A stretch of DNA of 56,062 bases. Source: Parachlamydiales bacterium. GTDB lineage: Bacteria; Chlamydiota; Chlamydiia; Chlamydiales; SM23-39. Numbering within the stretch: position 1 is the stretch's first letter; each line of letters begins with the position of its first letter. Both the position numbers and the translations under genes were made by a program. This document shows, piece after piece, positions 1 through 8,055 of the stretch. The notes beneath the pieces are model-generated. The model did not search any database, was not told where the DNA came from, and was given only the letters and a program-made list of their open reading frames with translations. The stretch spans positions 1 to 56,062 of the forward strand of contig JACVQJ010000012.1 in NCBI GenBank assembly GCA_015661075.1. The letters are read 5' to 3'.

Positions 1-271
1 TCGACAGCTACTACCCCACCAGGCAAATAAGTGACAAATAGCTTGCTGCGGCTGCGACATATCGATTCTCTATCGTCGTCCATAGTTCTACTATGGACTC
101 CTCTCTCGAACCGCTGCGCTTCGATCTGTCTTTGCCTCGCTCGCGCTCTTTGTCACTTATTTGCCTGGTGGGGTAGTAATGGCGGGCGCTTTAAAGCGCC
201 CGATAAAATAAATAGCTCGGCTAACCCGCCCCTGAAGTGGCGGGATTGCGCTTCGAGCAAGCTGTTCAATC
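1..271 (-). repeat. PE-B palindromic element copy 1, interrupted by PE-C
   Basis: Bases 1-10 and 179-271 align with the reverse complement of 12551-12680 at roughly 90% identity by eye. The alignment runs from a CGACAGCTA block to the terminal GCAAGCTGTTC. The element carries two hairpins, one around GGCGGGCGCTTTAAAGCGCC and one around CCCGCCCCTGAAGTGGCGGG. The window starts inside the element, so its far end is not seen. A second element (11-176) sits inside it. No gene is visible in bases 1-345. Confidence 0.75.
11..176. mobile_element. PE-C MITE-like element with 28-bp perfect terminal inverted repeats
   Basis: The first 28 bases, starting CTACCCCACCAGGCAAATAA, are the exact reverse complement of the last 28. 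The element is 166 bp and is flanked by TA on both sides (9-10 and 177-178). The uninterrupted PE-B copy at 12551-12680 has a single TA at the equivalent point, so this looks like a clean insertion with TA target duplication, as seen for IS630/Tc1-type elements. It encodes nothing recognisable. A half copy lies at 50625-50642. Confidence 0.8.
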
Positions 272-290
272 ATGAGACTTTTTTATTAAG

Positions 291-316
291 CTCGACTTTA
301 TACATTTTTAGGGCCG
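291..316 (+). repeat. PE-A terminal repeat, solo end
   Basis: These 26 bases start CTCGACTTTATACATTTTTA and match the left end of the full PE-A element at 22931-23111. No matching right end follows, so this is a truncated copy. It lies directly downstream of the coiled-coil gene, whose stop is at 346. Confidence 0.65.
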
Positions 317-345
317 AAAGCATCAAGACGAACCAAATATCCAGA

Positions 346-1962
346 TTAAGCATTTTCTTCGATGGCTGTAATCTTTTGTTCGATCTCTGAAATGCTCGCG
401 TTCGCCTTATCAAGCCTTTCTTTCTCAATTTCGATCTGTTCGCGCACCGTCATGGCTTTTTCAAAGTCGAGGCTGGATCCGCCCAGCATTTTGCGATATA
501 TTTCCAACTGATCCTTGATTTCCTGGCGGCGCACTTTTCGCTGCTGAAGGATTTCGCGCAGCTGTTCGAGAGCGTTCCTCTCATCATCGCTTAGATTAAG
601 AAGAGCTCTTTCCTTTCTCTCCGCAATGACATCCTTCATCGGACGCATCAGCCGCTCAAATTGCTGCATGTCATATTTGCTCAGCGACAACGCATCGAGA
701 TCACTGCGGATCTCATCAAATTCGTACGTCAACTCATCTGAAGTCTTTTCCACATCTTTTTGCAGAGCGGCCAGCCTCTCTCTCAATGAATTGATTTTGT
801 CTTTTCGAAGCTGTTGTTTATCTCGCTCCGCCTGCTCGAGATCTTTTCGCTTTTGTTCGACAATCGCCATAAATGGAGCGCGCAGCTGATTAAATTCATT
901 GCGCAAATGCCGTACATCTTCCTTGCCCAGTTCCATGGAGCGCATTTCATTTTGAATCTCATCGATCGCAGCATCGAGTTTGGGAAGATCCATGCCCTCA
1001 ACAAGCTTTTTCAGCTCTTCCACTTTTGCATCGAGGATCACGCGGTTATCGGTCCAGACCTGTTTTTTTTGCTGGAATTCCTGCTTGTGGACTTTTTCCA
1101 ACACTTTGATTTTATCCCAGCACTCGCTGAGTTTGAGTCGGGTCTTCGTAAACACACTTGTATTCAAAGTGATCAGCTTCGCCAAGCCTTGCAGCGCCTT
1201 GATCTCTTCTCGCAGGGCATAATAGGGCGCGCCGACAACCTCGGTTCCCTGAAAATGACTTTCGACGAATTGATCGATATCGCGCTCGAATTGCGCACCG
1301 ATTTGCTCAATCAGCTCTTTGCGGCGGGGGAAAATATGATCCCCGAGCTCTGAGAGACGTTTGAAGAATTTGGTCTTAAATCGAATCCGCATCTCCGTCT
1401 TGATGATCTCCTTGCGAAGACCGTTCAAGCGGCTGGCCAAATGATTGAGCAAATTAAGCTCGCGCTGAATCAGATTATAAGAATCCGCTTTTTCCTGAAT
1501 AGACCGCGCCTCGGCCGGAAGATGAATCAGCGGAGTTGGCTCCAAAAGCTTTTGAAAATGTTCGATGTCGTGTTCCAGAGCGGTAATTGCCAAATCAATC
1601 TGCTCGATCGCAAATGAGCTCTGCTCCTCCAGAATTTCCTTGAGCCGACGCGCCTCAACCGTCAATTCGACGTATTCGCTCCACAGCTTGGAACGGATCG
1701 CAGGACCCAGATTTTGTTTAAACAGCGGCAGCAACTCGCGCCGTGCCTCCCAAAATTCCCGGAATCGCGGCGTGCCCTCCTGAGATATCGACCCGCGCAT
1801 GAACTCCAACCCTAAAGCAATTTTTTCTTCCGGGGTAGGGAGCTTGCCCAGCTTCGCGAGATATTCCTGAAAAGAATCGCTCATCGATTCAGGCTTGCGA
1901 AAGGGTTCTGGGGCATCGGGGGCTGAAGATTCTGAAGGCATCGACTCTGAAGCGGTCATCAT
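346..1962 (-). CDS. Large coiled-coil protein of unknown function
   Basis: A 538-residue protein rich in Glu, Lys, Leu, Arg and Gln, with long heptad-like stretches over roughly residues 95-200 and 270-530. There is no signal peptide and no membrane segment, so it is probably cytoplasmic. The first 30 residues are acidic and rich in Ser and Pro. I do not recognise a family. A structural or scaffolding role is only a guess from the coiled coil. The start is the first of two adjacent ATG codons; a weak TTTAGG lies upstream. It is transcribed away from the MOMP-like genes across a 170-bp divergent region. Long open frames on the opposite strand (for example 814-1353) are shadows of this biased sequence. 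Confidence 0.8.
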   Translation of the reverse strand: MMTASESMPSESSAPDAPEPFRKPESMSDSFQEYLAKLGKLPTPEEKIALGLEFMRGSISQEGTPRFREFWEARRELLPLFKQNLGPAIRSKLWSEYVELTVEARRLKEILEEQSSFAIEQIDLAITALEHDIEHFQKLLEPTPLIHLPAEARSIQEKADSYNLIQRELNLLNHLASRLNGLRKEIIKTEMRIRFKTKFFKRLSELGDHIFPRRKELIEQIGAQFERDIDQFVESHFQGTEVVGAPYYALREEIKALQGLAKLITLNTSVFTKTRLKLSECWDKIKVLEKVHKQEFQQKKQVWTDNRVILDAKVEELKKLVEGMDLPKLDAAIDEIQNEMRSMELGKEDVRHLRNEFNQLRAPFMAIVEQKRKDLEQAERDKQQLRKDKINSLRERLAALQKDVEKTSDELTYEFDEIRSDLDALSLSKYDMQQFERLMRPMKDVIAERKERALLNLSDDERNALEQLREILQQRKVRRQEIKDQLEIYRKMLGGSSLDFEKAMTVREQIEIEKERLDKANASISEIEQKITAIEENA

Positions 1963-2077
1963 AAAACCTAAATGAAAAATAATCGATTACGTTAGCTGAA
2001 AAATCACTTGCAGAAGTTTAAAGAACCTCCTTTTTTTTCGAAAGGGATATATCCACTTTCTAAAGAAAAAAAATCTT

Positions 2078-2106
2078 TTGACTTTTCCAGACCGTACGAC
2101 TACAAC
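2078..2106 (+). promoter_or_regulatory. Possible sigma-70-type promoter for the MOMP-like gene cluster
   Basis: TTGACT at 2078-2083 and TACAAC at 2101-2106 are separated by 17 bp. This gives a short leader before the Shine-Dalgarno GAGG at 2124-2127 and the ATG at 2133. Recognised by eye only. Confidence 0.4.
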
Positions 2107-2132
2107 CTCTGTATATGATTCTTGAGGTTCGC

Positions 2133-3275
2133 ATGGATTGCCGCATTCTATTGTTGGCTATGGCCGCATCTCCCCTGCTGGCCAGCCCCCAAAAAGTCAT
2201 TCCTCAAGCCCTGCTGGCCCCGGCGCATTCGTGCACTTTCTGCGACAAAGAGAGTGCAGGTAGAATGACCGTGAACGGCAGCTTCCTGATCTGGCAATCG
2301 AAAGAATGGGGACTCGAATTCGCCTCCAAATCGCTCACGAGCTCCGATCCGGCGTCTAGCCTGCAGACTTTTAAACAAAAGCTCTTTGTTCCCGATTTTT
2401 CATGGAGTCCTGGCTGCAAGGTAGATTTGGGATATCATCTCCCGCACGACGCCTGGGATTTATACAGCCGATGGACCTATTATCAAGGCGATTTCACCCA
2501 TTTGAAAAAACACTTTGAGTCGCAAATCGGCCCGACGGGGTTCGGCATCGTCCCTCTTTGGCACTACCCCTTCATCTCGTTTTCTACCCAGACCAGCGAT
2601 CCGCTTCGCTTTACGAATGCCTCAGCCAACTGGAAACTTTTTTTTAACTCGATCGATTTGGATCTGGGCCGAGCCTTTACTCCTTTGCGCTCTCTGATCT
2701 TCCGCATGCATATCGGCATAAAAGGCGCCTGGCTACGCCAGCACTATCACGTTGAATACGGCAATGGCACTCTCATTAACGGAATTATCCGCACCGCCCC
2801 GGCGCAATCGCTCCGCTATAACGACAGCCATATGGGATATCATAGCTATTCATGGGGAATCGGGCCGAGGGGAGGCGTCGAGTCAAAATGGAATTTAGGA
2901 TGGGGCTTCAGTCTATCCGGCGATGCAGGCCTATCCATTTTGAGCTCGTTTTTCAAACAGCACACCGAATATCTGGATCACCTCTACAACTTGACCGCAG
3001 CTGAAAACCTCACCAACCAGTTGCATCTGAGAGACCATATGTGGCTATTGGCGCCCGTTTTCGAAGGAACCATCGGACTCAATTGGGGGCATTGCTTCGG
3101 CTGCAGGAAAAATCCCGTCTATTGGGGTGCGTCCATCGCCTACGAGGTTCAATACTGGTGGTCCCAAAATCATGCGCATCGCAATTTTGCCTTTCAGGCC
3201 CCGGGAAACATGTGGGATATGAGCGGCGATTTACAAATGCACGGGCTGACAGCAACGCTGAGAACTGATTTTTAA
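2133..3275 (+). CDS. MOMP-like / Lpg1974-type outer-membrane beta-barrel protein 1
   Basis: A 380-residue exported protein. The ATG at 2133 is chosen because GAGG lies 5 nt upstream and it begins a clean signal peptide (MDCRILLLAMAASPLLAS); the upstream ATG at 2115 has neither. The mature part has the family signature FLIWQSKEWGLEFA near residue 55, a late CFGC pair and YEVQYWWSQN near the end, and it finishes with Phe, as outer-membrane barrels do. An N-terminal CTFC motif could form disulphides, as in the cysteine-cross-linked chlamydial envelope. It is the first of three tandem paralogues. The likely role is a porin or surface protein; the exact solute is unknown. Confidence 0.85.
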   Translation: MDCRILLLAMAASPLLASPQKVIPQALLAPAHSCTFCDKESAGRMTVNGSFLIWQSKEWGLEFASKSLTSSDPASSLQTFKQKLFVPDFSWSPGCKVDLGYHLPHDAWDLYSRWTYYQGDFTHLKKHFESQIGPTGFGIVPLWHYPFISFSTQTSDPLRFTNASANWKLFFNSIDLDLGRAFTPLRSLIFRMHIGIKGAWLRQHYHVEYGNGTLINGIIRTAPAQSLRYNDSHMGYHSYSWGIGPRGGVESKWNLGWGFSLSGDAGLSILSSFFKQHTEYLDHLYNLTAAENLTNQLHLRDHMWLLAPVFEGTIGLNWGHCFGCRKNPVYWGASIAYEVQYWWSQNHAHRNFAFQAPGNMWDMSGDLQMHGLTATLRTDF

Positions 3276-3290
3276 ACGGATCGAGGAAAC

Positions 3291-4445
3291 ATGAAATTCC
3301 ATTTTCTAATTTTCGGCTCACTTCTCGGATCTCTCGCCTCAGCTGAGCAGCTTCCTGGCTGCTGCCCGCCGAACGCGATGGATGCGCCCTGCGATCGATG
3401 CCGAGAACACAAGGATCATTACGGAATGCTTCGATCCGCCCGGCCCTGTCAAAAAGAACAATGCTTTCCCTGCTCTTTCGGAGGACAAGTTGATTTAAGC
3501 TTCCTTATGTGGCAGGCGCGGGAAGACGGCCTCGGATTTGCCATCAAAAACAACCCCCGCCTTGTCCCCGCACCCAATCTGGCCGCCGATGTCAACGGAT
3601 CGATGAAAACTATTCATTTTTCCTGGGAGCCCGCCTTTAAACTCAATTTCGAGATGGACTTTTCCAATTCCTGGGATTTCGATGCGCGATGGACTTTTTT
3701 TTATACCCGATCTTCGGCCAGCAGCCACGCGCAGACGAATGCATCGACGGGCAGCGGCCTTTTGCCCATCTGGGTATTGCCCCAAAGCTATCATGCGTCG
3801 CCCAATGTCTTTGGCCAAGCGCGCGGAATCTGGCATCTTCACCTCAACGCCGCCGACCTGGAATTGGGATATCATCCCTTTTTCACCCCCAAACTCAATT
3901 TGCGCCTCTATTGCGGATTAAAGGGCATTTCCGTATCGCAGCAATTTTCGGCCAATTATTCAGGCGGCATCGACGATGGTGCCGTGACTCTACTGCCGTC
4001 GAGAGCCGCTTTTCGCAACCGGTGCCTCGGCCTGGGGCCGCGATTCGGCATCAATTCCGAGTGGAGCCTCAAAAAAGGCTGGTCTCTATTGGCCGATGGC
4101 GCCGTCTCGATGTCTCTCAGCGTCTTTAATCTTTCGAGAAAAGACTTCGACAATTCCGTCACCGACAACGGCCTCACTCACTATGACGATCAGTCAAAAT
4201 TTCGGGAAAGTTTCTACGCCTACCGCCCCAGCATCGAGGGTCTGATCGGCATAGGATGGAGCGATTGCTTAGGATGCCGCCAGCAATATGACATCCATTT
4301 GAAAGCCGCTTACGAGGTGCAATACTATTGGGATCAAAATATGATGCGGCAACTAACGGCAGAGCCGATCTCATTTACCCCATTCTCAATGAGAGGCGAT
4401 TTACATTTGCACGGCATTACAACTACTCTGGGATTTGGATTTTAG
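3291..4445 (+). CDS. MOMP-like / Lpg1974-type outer-membrane beta-barrel protein 2
   Basis: A 384-residue paralogue of the preceding gene, starting 15 bp after it with a GAGGAA Shine-Dalgarno. The signal peptide is MKFHFLIFGSLLGSLASA. The first 65 mature residues are unusually cysteine-rich (CC, CDRC, CQKEQC, FPC), about nine cysteines before the barrel begins. The signature FLMWQAREDGLGFA follows, then CLGC and YEVQYYWDQN near the C-terminus, and a terminal Phe. The Cys-rich lead is longer than in the two neighbours. By analogy with chlamydial MOMP it is probably a disulphide-linked porin. It is co-transcribed with the flanking paralogues. Confidence 0.85.
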   Translation: MKFHFLIFGSLLGSLASAEQLPGCCPPNAMDAPCDRCREHKDHYGMLRSARPCQKEQCFPCSFGGQVDLSFLMWQAREDGLGFAIKNNPRLVPAPNLAADVNGSMKTIHFSWEPAFKLNFEMDFSNSWDFDARWTFFYTRSSASSHAQTNASTGSGLLPIWVLPQSYHASPNVFGQARGIWHLHLNAADLELGYHPFFTPKLNLRLYCGLKGISVSQQFSANYSGGIDDGAVTLLPSRAAFRNRCLGLGPRFGINSEWSLKKGWSLLADGAVSMSLSVFNLSRKDFDNSVTDNGLTHYDDQSKFRESFYAYRPSIEGLIGIGWSDCLGCRQQYDIHLKAAYEVQYYWDQNMMRQLTAEPISFTPFSMRGDLHLHGITTTLGFGF

Positions 4446-4446
4446 C

Positions 4447-5541
4447 ATGAAAAAACATATTTTATTTCTTTGCGCTCTGGCTCTAACCAATTTAACGGCC
4501 GATGAGAACTGCTCAACCCTCCCATCGAGCCGGCCCTGCGTCCGAGGAGATCTGCCCGACCAGACCAACATGTACACCCGGATCTCTTTTCTCTACTGGC
4601 AATGCGCGGAAAAAGGCCTTGATTTCGCCCTGATCAATACACAGCCGCAGTTTAATTCAAAACTCACTTCCCGCCATCCTTCCTTCCAATGGGACCCCGC
4701 TTTCCGCCTGCTGCTCGGCACCCACCTGCCCATCGACAACTGGAGTATCGATCTCGGCTATAGCATTTTTTATCAGGACGTCAGAGACGAGGCCCATCAC
4801 TCGTTCGACATCAATTCCGATGCAGCATTCGGCAGCGGGATACTCTCCGTCTGGACCTCGCCCGGGGCATTTTTATCCAATAACATTTATGCCCGCTGGC
4901 AAAGCGCTTTTGCAAAGTGGAAGATCCACGCCCATTTCCTTGACCTGATGCTGCGCCACGATCTCGCGCTGGGCTATGCCCTATCGTTTCAGCCTTCATT
5001 CGGCTTGAAAATGGCCATGCTGCAACAGCGCTACGTCCTGTCCTATTCGCCGGGCAATATCGTCTATCTTCCCGCCGAGGAAACTCTACTCAGCTCCACA
5101 GTGAATATGAACAACCGCTCGTTCAATCTCGGCCCCGGCGCCGGATGTTCCACTCGCTGGTGTCTCAGCCCGCGCTGGAATCTCTTCGGCTCTCTTTCGG
5201 GCGCTTTGCTCGGCGCTCATTTTCAGGTCGGCCGCAATGAGTTCGATGTTTCGTCGACGGCCAGCACGATCATCGGCTCCTATCGCATCTCAGACCGCTA
5301 CTGGACCTACCGCCCCCAAGCGGCCCTGTCCTTTGGCATGCAATGGTCCGATTGCAGCTGCAGCAAAACCAGCTCTCTTCATTATGGATTCAGCGCTTCG
5401 TATGAGGCGCAGTATTGGTGGAGGCAGAACATGATGCTGCGCCATTATGACGCACCGGCGGCTCAAAGCCACACCATGTCACCCGTGCAGGGCGATCTCT
5501 TTTTCCAGGGATTGACCGTCGACGCTTTATTCGACTTTTGA
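4447..5541 (+). CDS. MOMP-like / Lpg1974-type outer-membrane beta-barrel protein 3
   Basis: The third tandem paralogue, 364 residues. The ATG at 4447 lies one base after the stop of the previous gene and starts a signal peptide (MKKHILFLCALALTNLTA). The in-frame ATG at 4435 is inside the previous gene and would precede the signal with four extra residues. The signature is FLYWQCAEKGLDFA, a late CSCS replaces the CxGC seen in the others, and SYEAQYWWRQN precedes the terminal Phe. Translation is probably coupled to the previous gene. The function inferred is outer-membrane porin or surface protein. Confidence 0.85.
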   Translation: MKKHILFLCALALTNLTADENCSTLPSSRPCVRGDLPDQTNMYTRISFLYWQCAEKGLDFALINTQPQFNSKLTSRHPSFQWDPAFRLLLGTHLPIDNWSIDLGYSIFYQDVRDEAHHSFDINSDAAFGSGILSVWTSPGAFLSNNIYARWQSAFAKWKIHAHFLDLMLRHDLALGYALSFQPSFGLKMAMLQQRYVLSYSPGNIVYLPAEETLLSSTVNMNNRSFNLGPGAGCSTRWCLSPRWNLFGSLSGALLGAHFQVGRNEFDVSSTASTIIGSYRISDRYWTYRPQAALSFGMQWSDCSCSKTSSLHYGFSASYEAQYWWRQNMMLRHYDAPAAQSHTMSPVQGDLFFQGLTVDALFDF

Positions 5542-5590
5542 AAAACAAACCGCTCTGCCAAACTCCTACAGAAAAAAAATGGAGGGCTCT

Positions 5591-6289
5591 ATGGCAACAA
5601 CCAACAGCATATTCAACCGAGGGTATAATTGGGCACATACGAATTATCCGAACGAACTATCCATGGCTGCAACTGTTGCAAAAGTAAGTATGTTGGCAGC
5701 AGGTGTTTTGGCCATTGGATGTGTGGTCTTTACAATCAGTACCGGTTCTTTTCCCGTATTGACGGCAGCGATGGTCTGGAAAGGCTCTATTGAATTTGTG
5801 ATGGCGACGATCAACGTATCCTCTTGCGTTCGCCTGTTCCAAAAAGTTCACAAAGGCGAATCGGCGGATGCCTGGAAAGAAGCGGCGGGACTGGTTGCAA
5901 CGCTCTTTGTCACGAATGCGATCGGACTTTCCATCATCGCACCTTCATTCGATCTTAAAATTTTGAATACAGCATTCAAAGCAGCCATTTTTGAGATTGG
6001 ATGCATTGCGAATATCGCCAGAGGCACTCAAATATATGGCGCAGTGAAAGGCGCTCTTTTTCAGAGATGTTCTCTGAAGGAAATGATCCAGAAAGTATCA
6101 ATTTCAGCGCTCGTTGTCTTTACAGTCAGCGCAGCCATTAACTTGATATGTCTTGACAATACATTGGATTTTAAAGGTCTTAGAACAATTACAGCAACAA
6201 TTGTTGGCTGCGCAGCCATTGGGGCTTTAAAAGATAAAATGTGGCAAGTCATCATGAATTCCTATCGAGAGGGAAGAGTGGTTTGCTAG
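5591..6289 (+). CDS. Multi-pass membrane protein, unrecognised
   Basis: A 232-residue hydrophobic protein. The start at 5591 is chosen because GGAGGG lies 4 nt upstream; the ATG at 5579 overlaps that site. About four to five hydrophobic segments are visible (roughly residues 25-55, 58-75, 93-120, 125-145, 165-190 and a weaker one near 200-215). No catalytic motif is seen. The length and hydrophobic hairpins would allow an inclusion-membrane (Inc-like) protein, but it does not show the simple two-lobed pattern of classical Incs, so this is only a possibility. It ends one base before a PE-A element that separates it from the convergent miaA. Confidence 0.7.
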   Translation: MATTNSIFNRGYNWAHTNYPNELSMAATVAKVSMLAAGVLAIGCVVFTISTGSFPVLTAAMVWKGSIEFVMATINVSSCVRLFQKVHKGESADAWKEAAGLVATLFVTNAIGLSIIAPSFDLKILNTAFKAAIFEIGCIANIARGTQIYGAVKGALFQRCSLKEMIQKVSISALVVFTVSAAINLICLDNTLDFKGLRTITATIVGCAAIGALKDKMWQVIMNSYREGRVVC

Positions 6290-6290
6290 T

Positions 6291-6406
6291 CTCGACTTTG
6301 CAACTTTTTGGACCCGAAGGCCTCGAGATATTTGTTCTCGGGGGAGTTATTTATAACGGGAAGGGGTTAAAAACCCCTTCCCGTTATAAAAAGTTACAAA
6401 GTCGAG
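6291..6406. repeat. PE-A element forming a strong hairpin between convergent genes
   Basis: The ends CTCGACTTTG and CAAAGTCGAG are inverted. A perfect 19-bp stem, TTTATAACGGGAAGGGGTT, with a 3-nt loop lies at 6350-6390. The element fills the gap between the stop of the membrane-protein gene (6289) and the stop of miaA (6407) almost to the base. This suggests it serves as a bidirectional terminator. Related copies lie at 22931-23111 and 24039-24182. Confidence 0.7.
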
Positions 6407-7405
6407 CTAATAACTTTGTTCAAAGTCTTGCAAGATCAGCTCCTTGAGTCTCTCGGGATCGAACTCTTCGATGTTCAGCCAGCGAAAGAGCGGCTCCTTG
6501 CGAAACCAGGTGAATTGCCGCTTGGCATATTGCCTTGAAGCCTTTTTAAACTGGGTCTGGAAAATCGCCAGATCCTGCGAGGTCTGTGGACTATCGAGCC
6601 AGGCAAGCGCCTGGCGATAGCCGATCGCCTGCGAGGCCGATGAGTTTTGGCGCAGTCCGCTCTTGTCTAATTCCCTGACCTCGTCCAAAAAACCTTGCCG
6701 GATCATATCATCGCATCTCAGCTCGATCCGCGAATAGAGGCGCTCGCGGGGATAATAGATGAACCAGCTGCGGAAATCATAATTTTGCTCTTGCAGCTCG
6801 GTGCTTTTGGGAAAATCACTGACCCTCTTGTCTGAAATGGCGATGATCTCTAGCGCCCGAATGATTTTATGCCGGTCAAACTCGGAAATGGTCGCGGCAT
6901 AATCTGGATCGAGCATCTGCAATCTTTCATAGAGCACCTCGACGCCGAGGTCATGCATTTGACGATCGAGCTGCTGTCTGATTTCAGGCATCGACGGCGG
7001 GCCCGAGGGCGGGCCGTAGAGCAGAGCATGAATATAAAACCCCGAACCGCCGACGATGATGGGAACATTATCGCGAAGAATGATCTCTTTAATCGTTTCC
7101 TGGGCGGCTTTATAAAATTCCGCGACATTGAAAGTTTCAGACAGATCGCAGATATCGATCAGATGGTGCGTAATGAGGGTTCTGTCTTCGAATGATGCCT
7201 TTGCCGTCCCGATATTCATTCCGCGGTACACCTGGCAAGAATCAGCGGAAATAATCTCTCCGCCAATTGCTTGCGCCAGCTTTAGCGATAGATGCGTTTT
7301 TCCTGAAGCGGTCGGCCCGGCGATGACAATCACCCGTTTTTTTCGGGCCCAGACCGGAATTTTCTGCCTCTCTTCGGACAAAAGTATAGATGAGCCTTCT
7401 TTCAC
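6407..7405 (-). CDS. miaA: tRNA dimethylallyltransferase MiaA
   Basis: MiaA transfers a dimethylallyl group to the N6 of A37 in tRNAs that read UNN codons. The 332-residue protein has the P-loop GPTASGKTHLS near residue 30, followed by ISADSCQVYRGMNIGTAK (the family's DSxQVYR..IGTAK signature), GGSGFYI for the tRNA/isoprenoid site, and a C-terminal AIGYRQA and RQYAKRQFTWFR segment. The start is GTG at 7405, only three bases after the stop of the upstream STAS gene, so translation is probably coupled. It is the last gene of the long minus-strand envelope block, the same neighbour relation (STAS then miaA) as in C. trachomatis from memory. Confidence 0.95.
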   Translation of the reverse strand: MKEGSSILLSEERQKIPVWARKKRVIVIAGPTASGKTHLSLKLAQAIGGEIISADSCQVYRGMNIGTAKASFEDRTLITHHLIDICDLSETFNVAEFYKAAQETIKEIILRDNVPIIVGGSGFYIHALLYGPPSGPPSMPEIRQQLDRQMHDLGVEVLYERLQMLDPDYAATISEFDRHKIIRALEIIAISDKRVSDFPKSTELQEQNYDFRSWFIYYPRERLYSRIELRCDDMIRQGFLDEVRELDKSGLRQNSSASQAIGYRQALAWLDSPQTSQDLAIFQTQFKKASRQYAKRQFTWFRKEPLFRWLNIEEFDPERLKELILQDFEQSY

Positions 7406-7408
7406 AAT

Positions 7409-7756
7409 TTACGGCATATATTGCAGGGCTTCCTGTTCTGTGGAAAAAATCAGGAGAATTCGCTCAAAACCAGCCAATTTTAATATCTCCATGACTTCCT
7501 CTCCGACTGAAAACAGAACAAGGGCGCCTTTTTTGGTTTTCAATTTTTTGGAAGCGGAAAGAAGCAGCCGCATGCCAGCGCTGCTGAGATAATCGATCCG
7601 TAAAAAGTCGAGGTAAATGAGATAGTGCTTATCGTCAGCAAGGCTGTTGATTTTCCTCTCCAGAATGGGAGTCGTTGCAGCGTCCAGCCTGCCATCGAGA
7701 CGTAAGAGAAGCTTATTTTCAATTTCTTCGAGATCAATGTGCAGGCTGGCGCTCAT
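7409..7756 (-). CDS. rsbV: STAS-domain anti-sigma factor antagonist (RsbV-like)
   Basis: A single 115-residue STAS domain. The key site is YLSSAGMRLLL near residue 57, in which one of the two serines would be the one phosphorylated by an RsbW-type kinase. In the family, unphosphorylated RsbV binds the kinase and releases its partner. No RsbW or RsbU is encoded in this window, so the partner is elsewhere. In Chlamydia the equivalent gene next to miaA is the second RsbV paralogue (from memory). It lies 10 bp after the KH gene and 3 bp before miaA in one transcription unit. Confidence 0.85.
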   Translation of the reverse strand: MSASLHIDLEEIENKLLLRLDGRLDAATTPILERKINSLADDKHYLIYLDFLRIDYLSSAGMRLLLSASKKLKTKKGALVLFSVGEEVMEILKLAGFERILLIFSTEQEALQYMP

Positions 7757-7766
7757 ATTTTTTTTC

Positions 7767-8000
7767 CTAGGGTTGGATAATTTCCAAATGGACGCGGCGG
7801 CCTAACCGGACGCCAATAATCATCGCCAGCGTTCGCAGCGATCGAATCACATTCCCTTTACGGCCCACGACCTTGCCCACATCCTCTGGGGCGACGCGGA
7901 TTTCAATCAATGTTCCGCCTTGTCCGTCCATCGACCGGATGTCGACCATATCAGGCTGATTCACCATGTTTTTAATGATATATGCAATAAATTCTTCCAT
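7767..8000 (-). CDS. khpA: KH-domain RNA-binding protein (KhpA/YlqC-like)
   Basis: A 77-residue protein made of one KH domain with the GxxG loop in VVGRKGNVIRSLRT. The start at 8000 is set by an AGGAGG site at 8005-8010, four bases upstream; a longer in-frame reading to 8168 would run back into ftsQ and begins with no such site. KhpA-type proteins bind RNA, often with a Jag/KhpB partner, and influence cell elongation and division in Gram-positives. The position between ftsQ and the STAS gene in a division/peptidoglycan operon fits such a role, but that is inference. Confidence 0.85.
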   Translation of the reverse strand: MEEFIAYIIKNMVNQPDMVDIRSMDGQGGTLIEIRVAPEDVGKVVGRKGNVIRSLRTLAMIIGVRLGRRVHLEIIQP

Positions 8001-8004
8001 AGTC

Positions 8005-8010
8005 CCTCCT
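8005..8010 (-). promoter_or_regulatory. Strong ribosome binding site that fixes the KH-protein start
   Basis: AGGAGG on the minus strand, four bases before the ATG at 8000. It shows that the KH protein is 77 residues, not 133. Confidence 0.75.
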
Positions 8011-8055
8011 GACAGCCGATTATCGCTTAACCTCATTTTGAAGCCAAGCGAGATA

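Noticed and set aside
31..390. 119-residue open frame across the repeats at the window start
   Set aside because: It runs through three different repeat elements and has no gene-like features.
814..1353. 179-residue open frame opposite the coiled-coil gene
   Set aside because: It lies fully within the codon-biased coiled-coil gene on the other strand, has no ribosome binding site and no recognisable domain.
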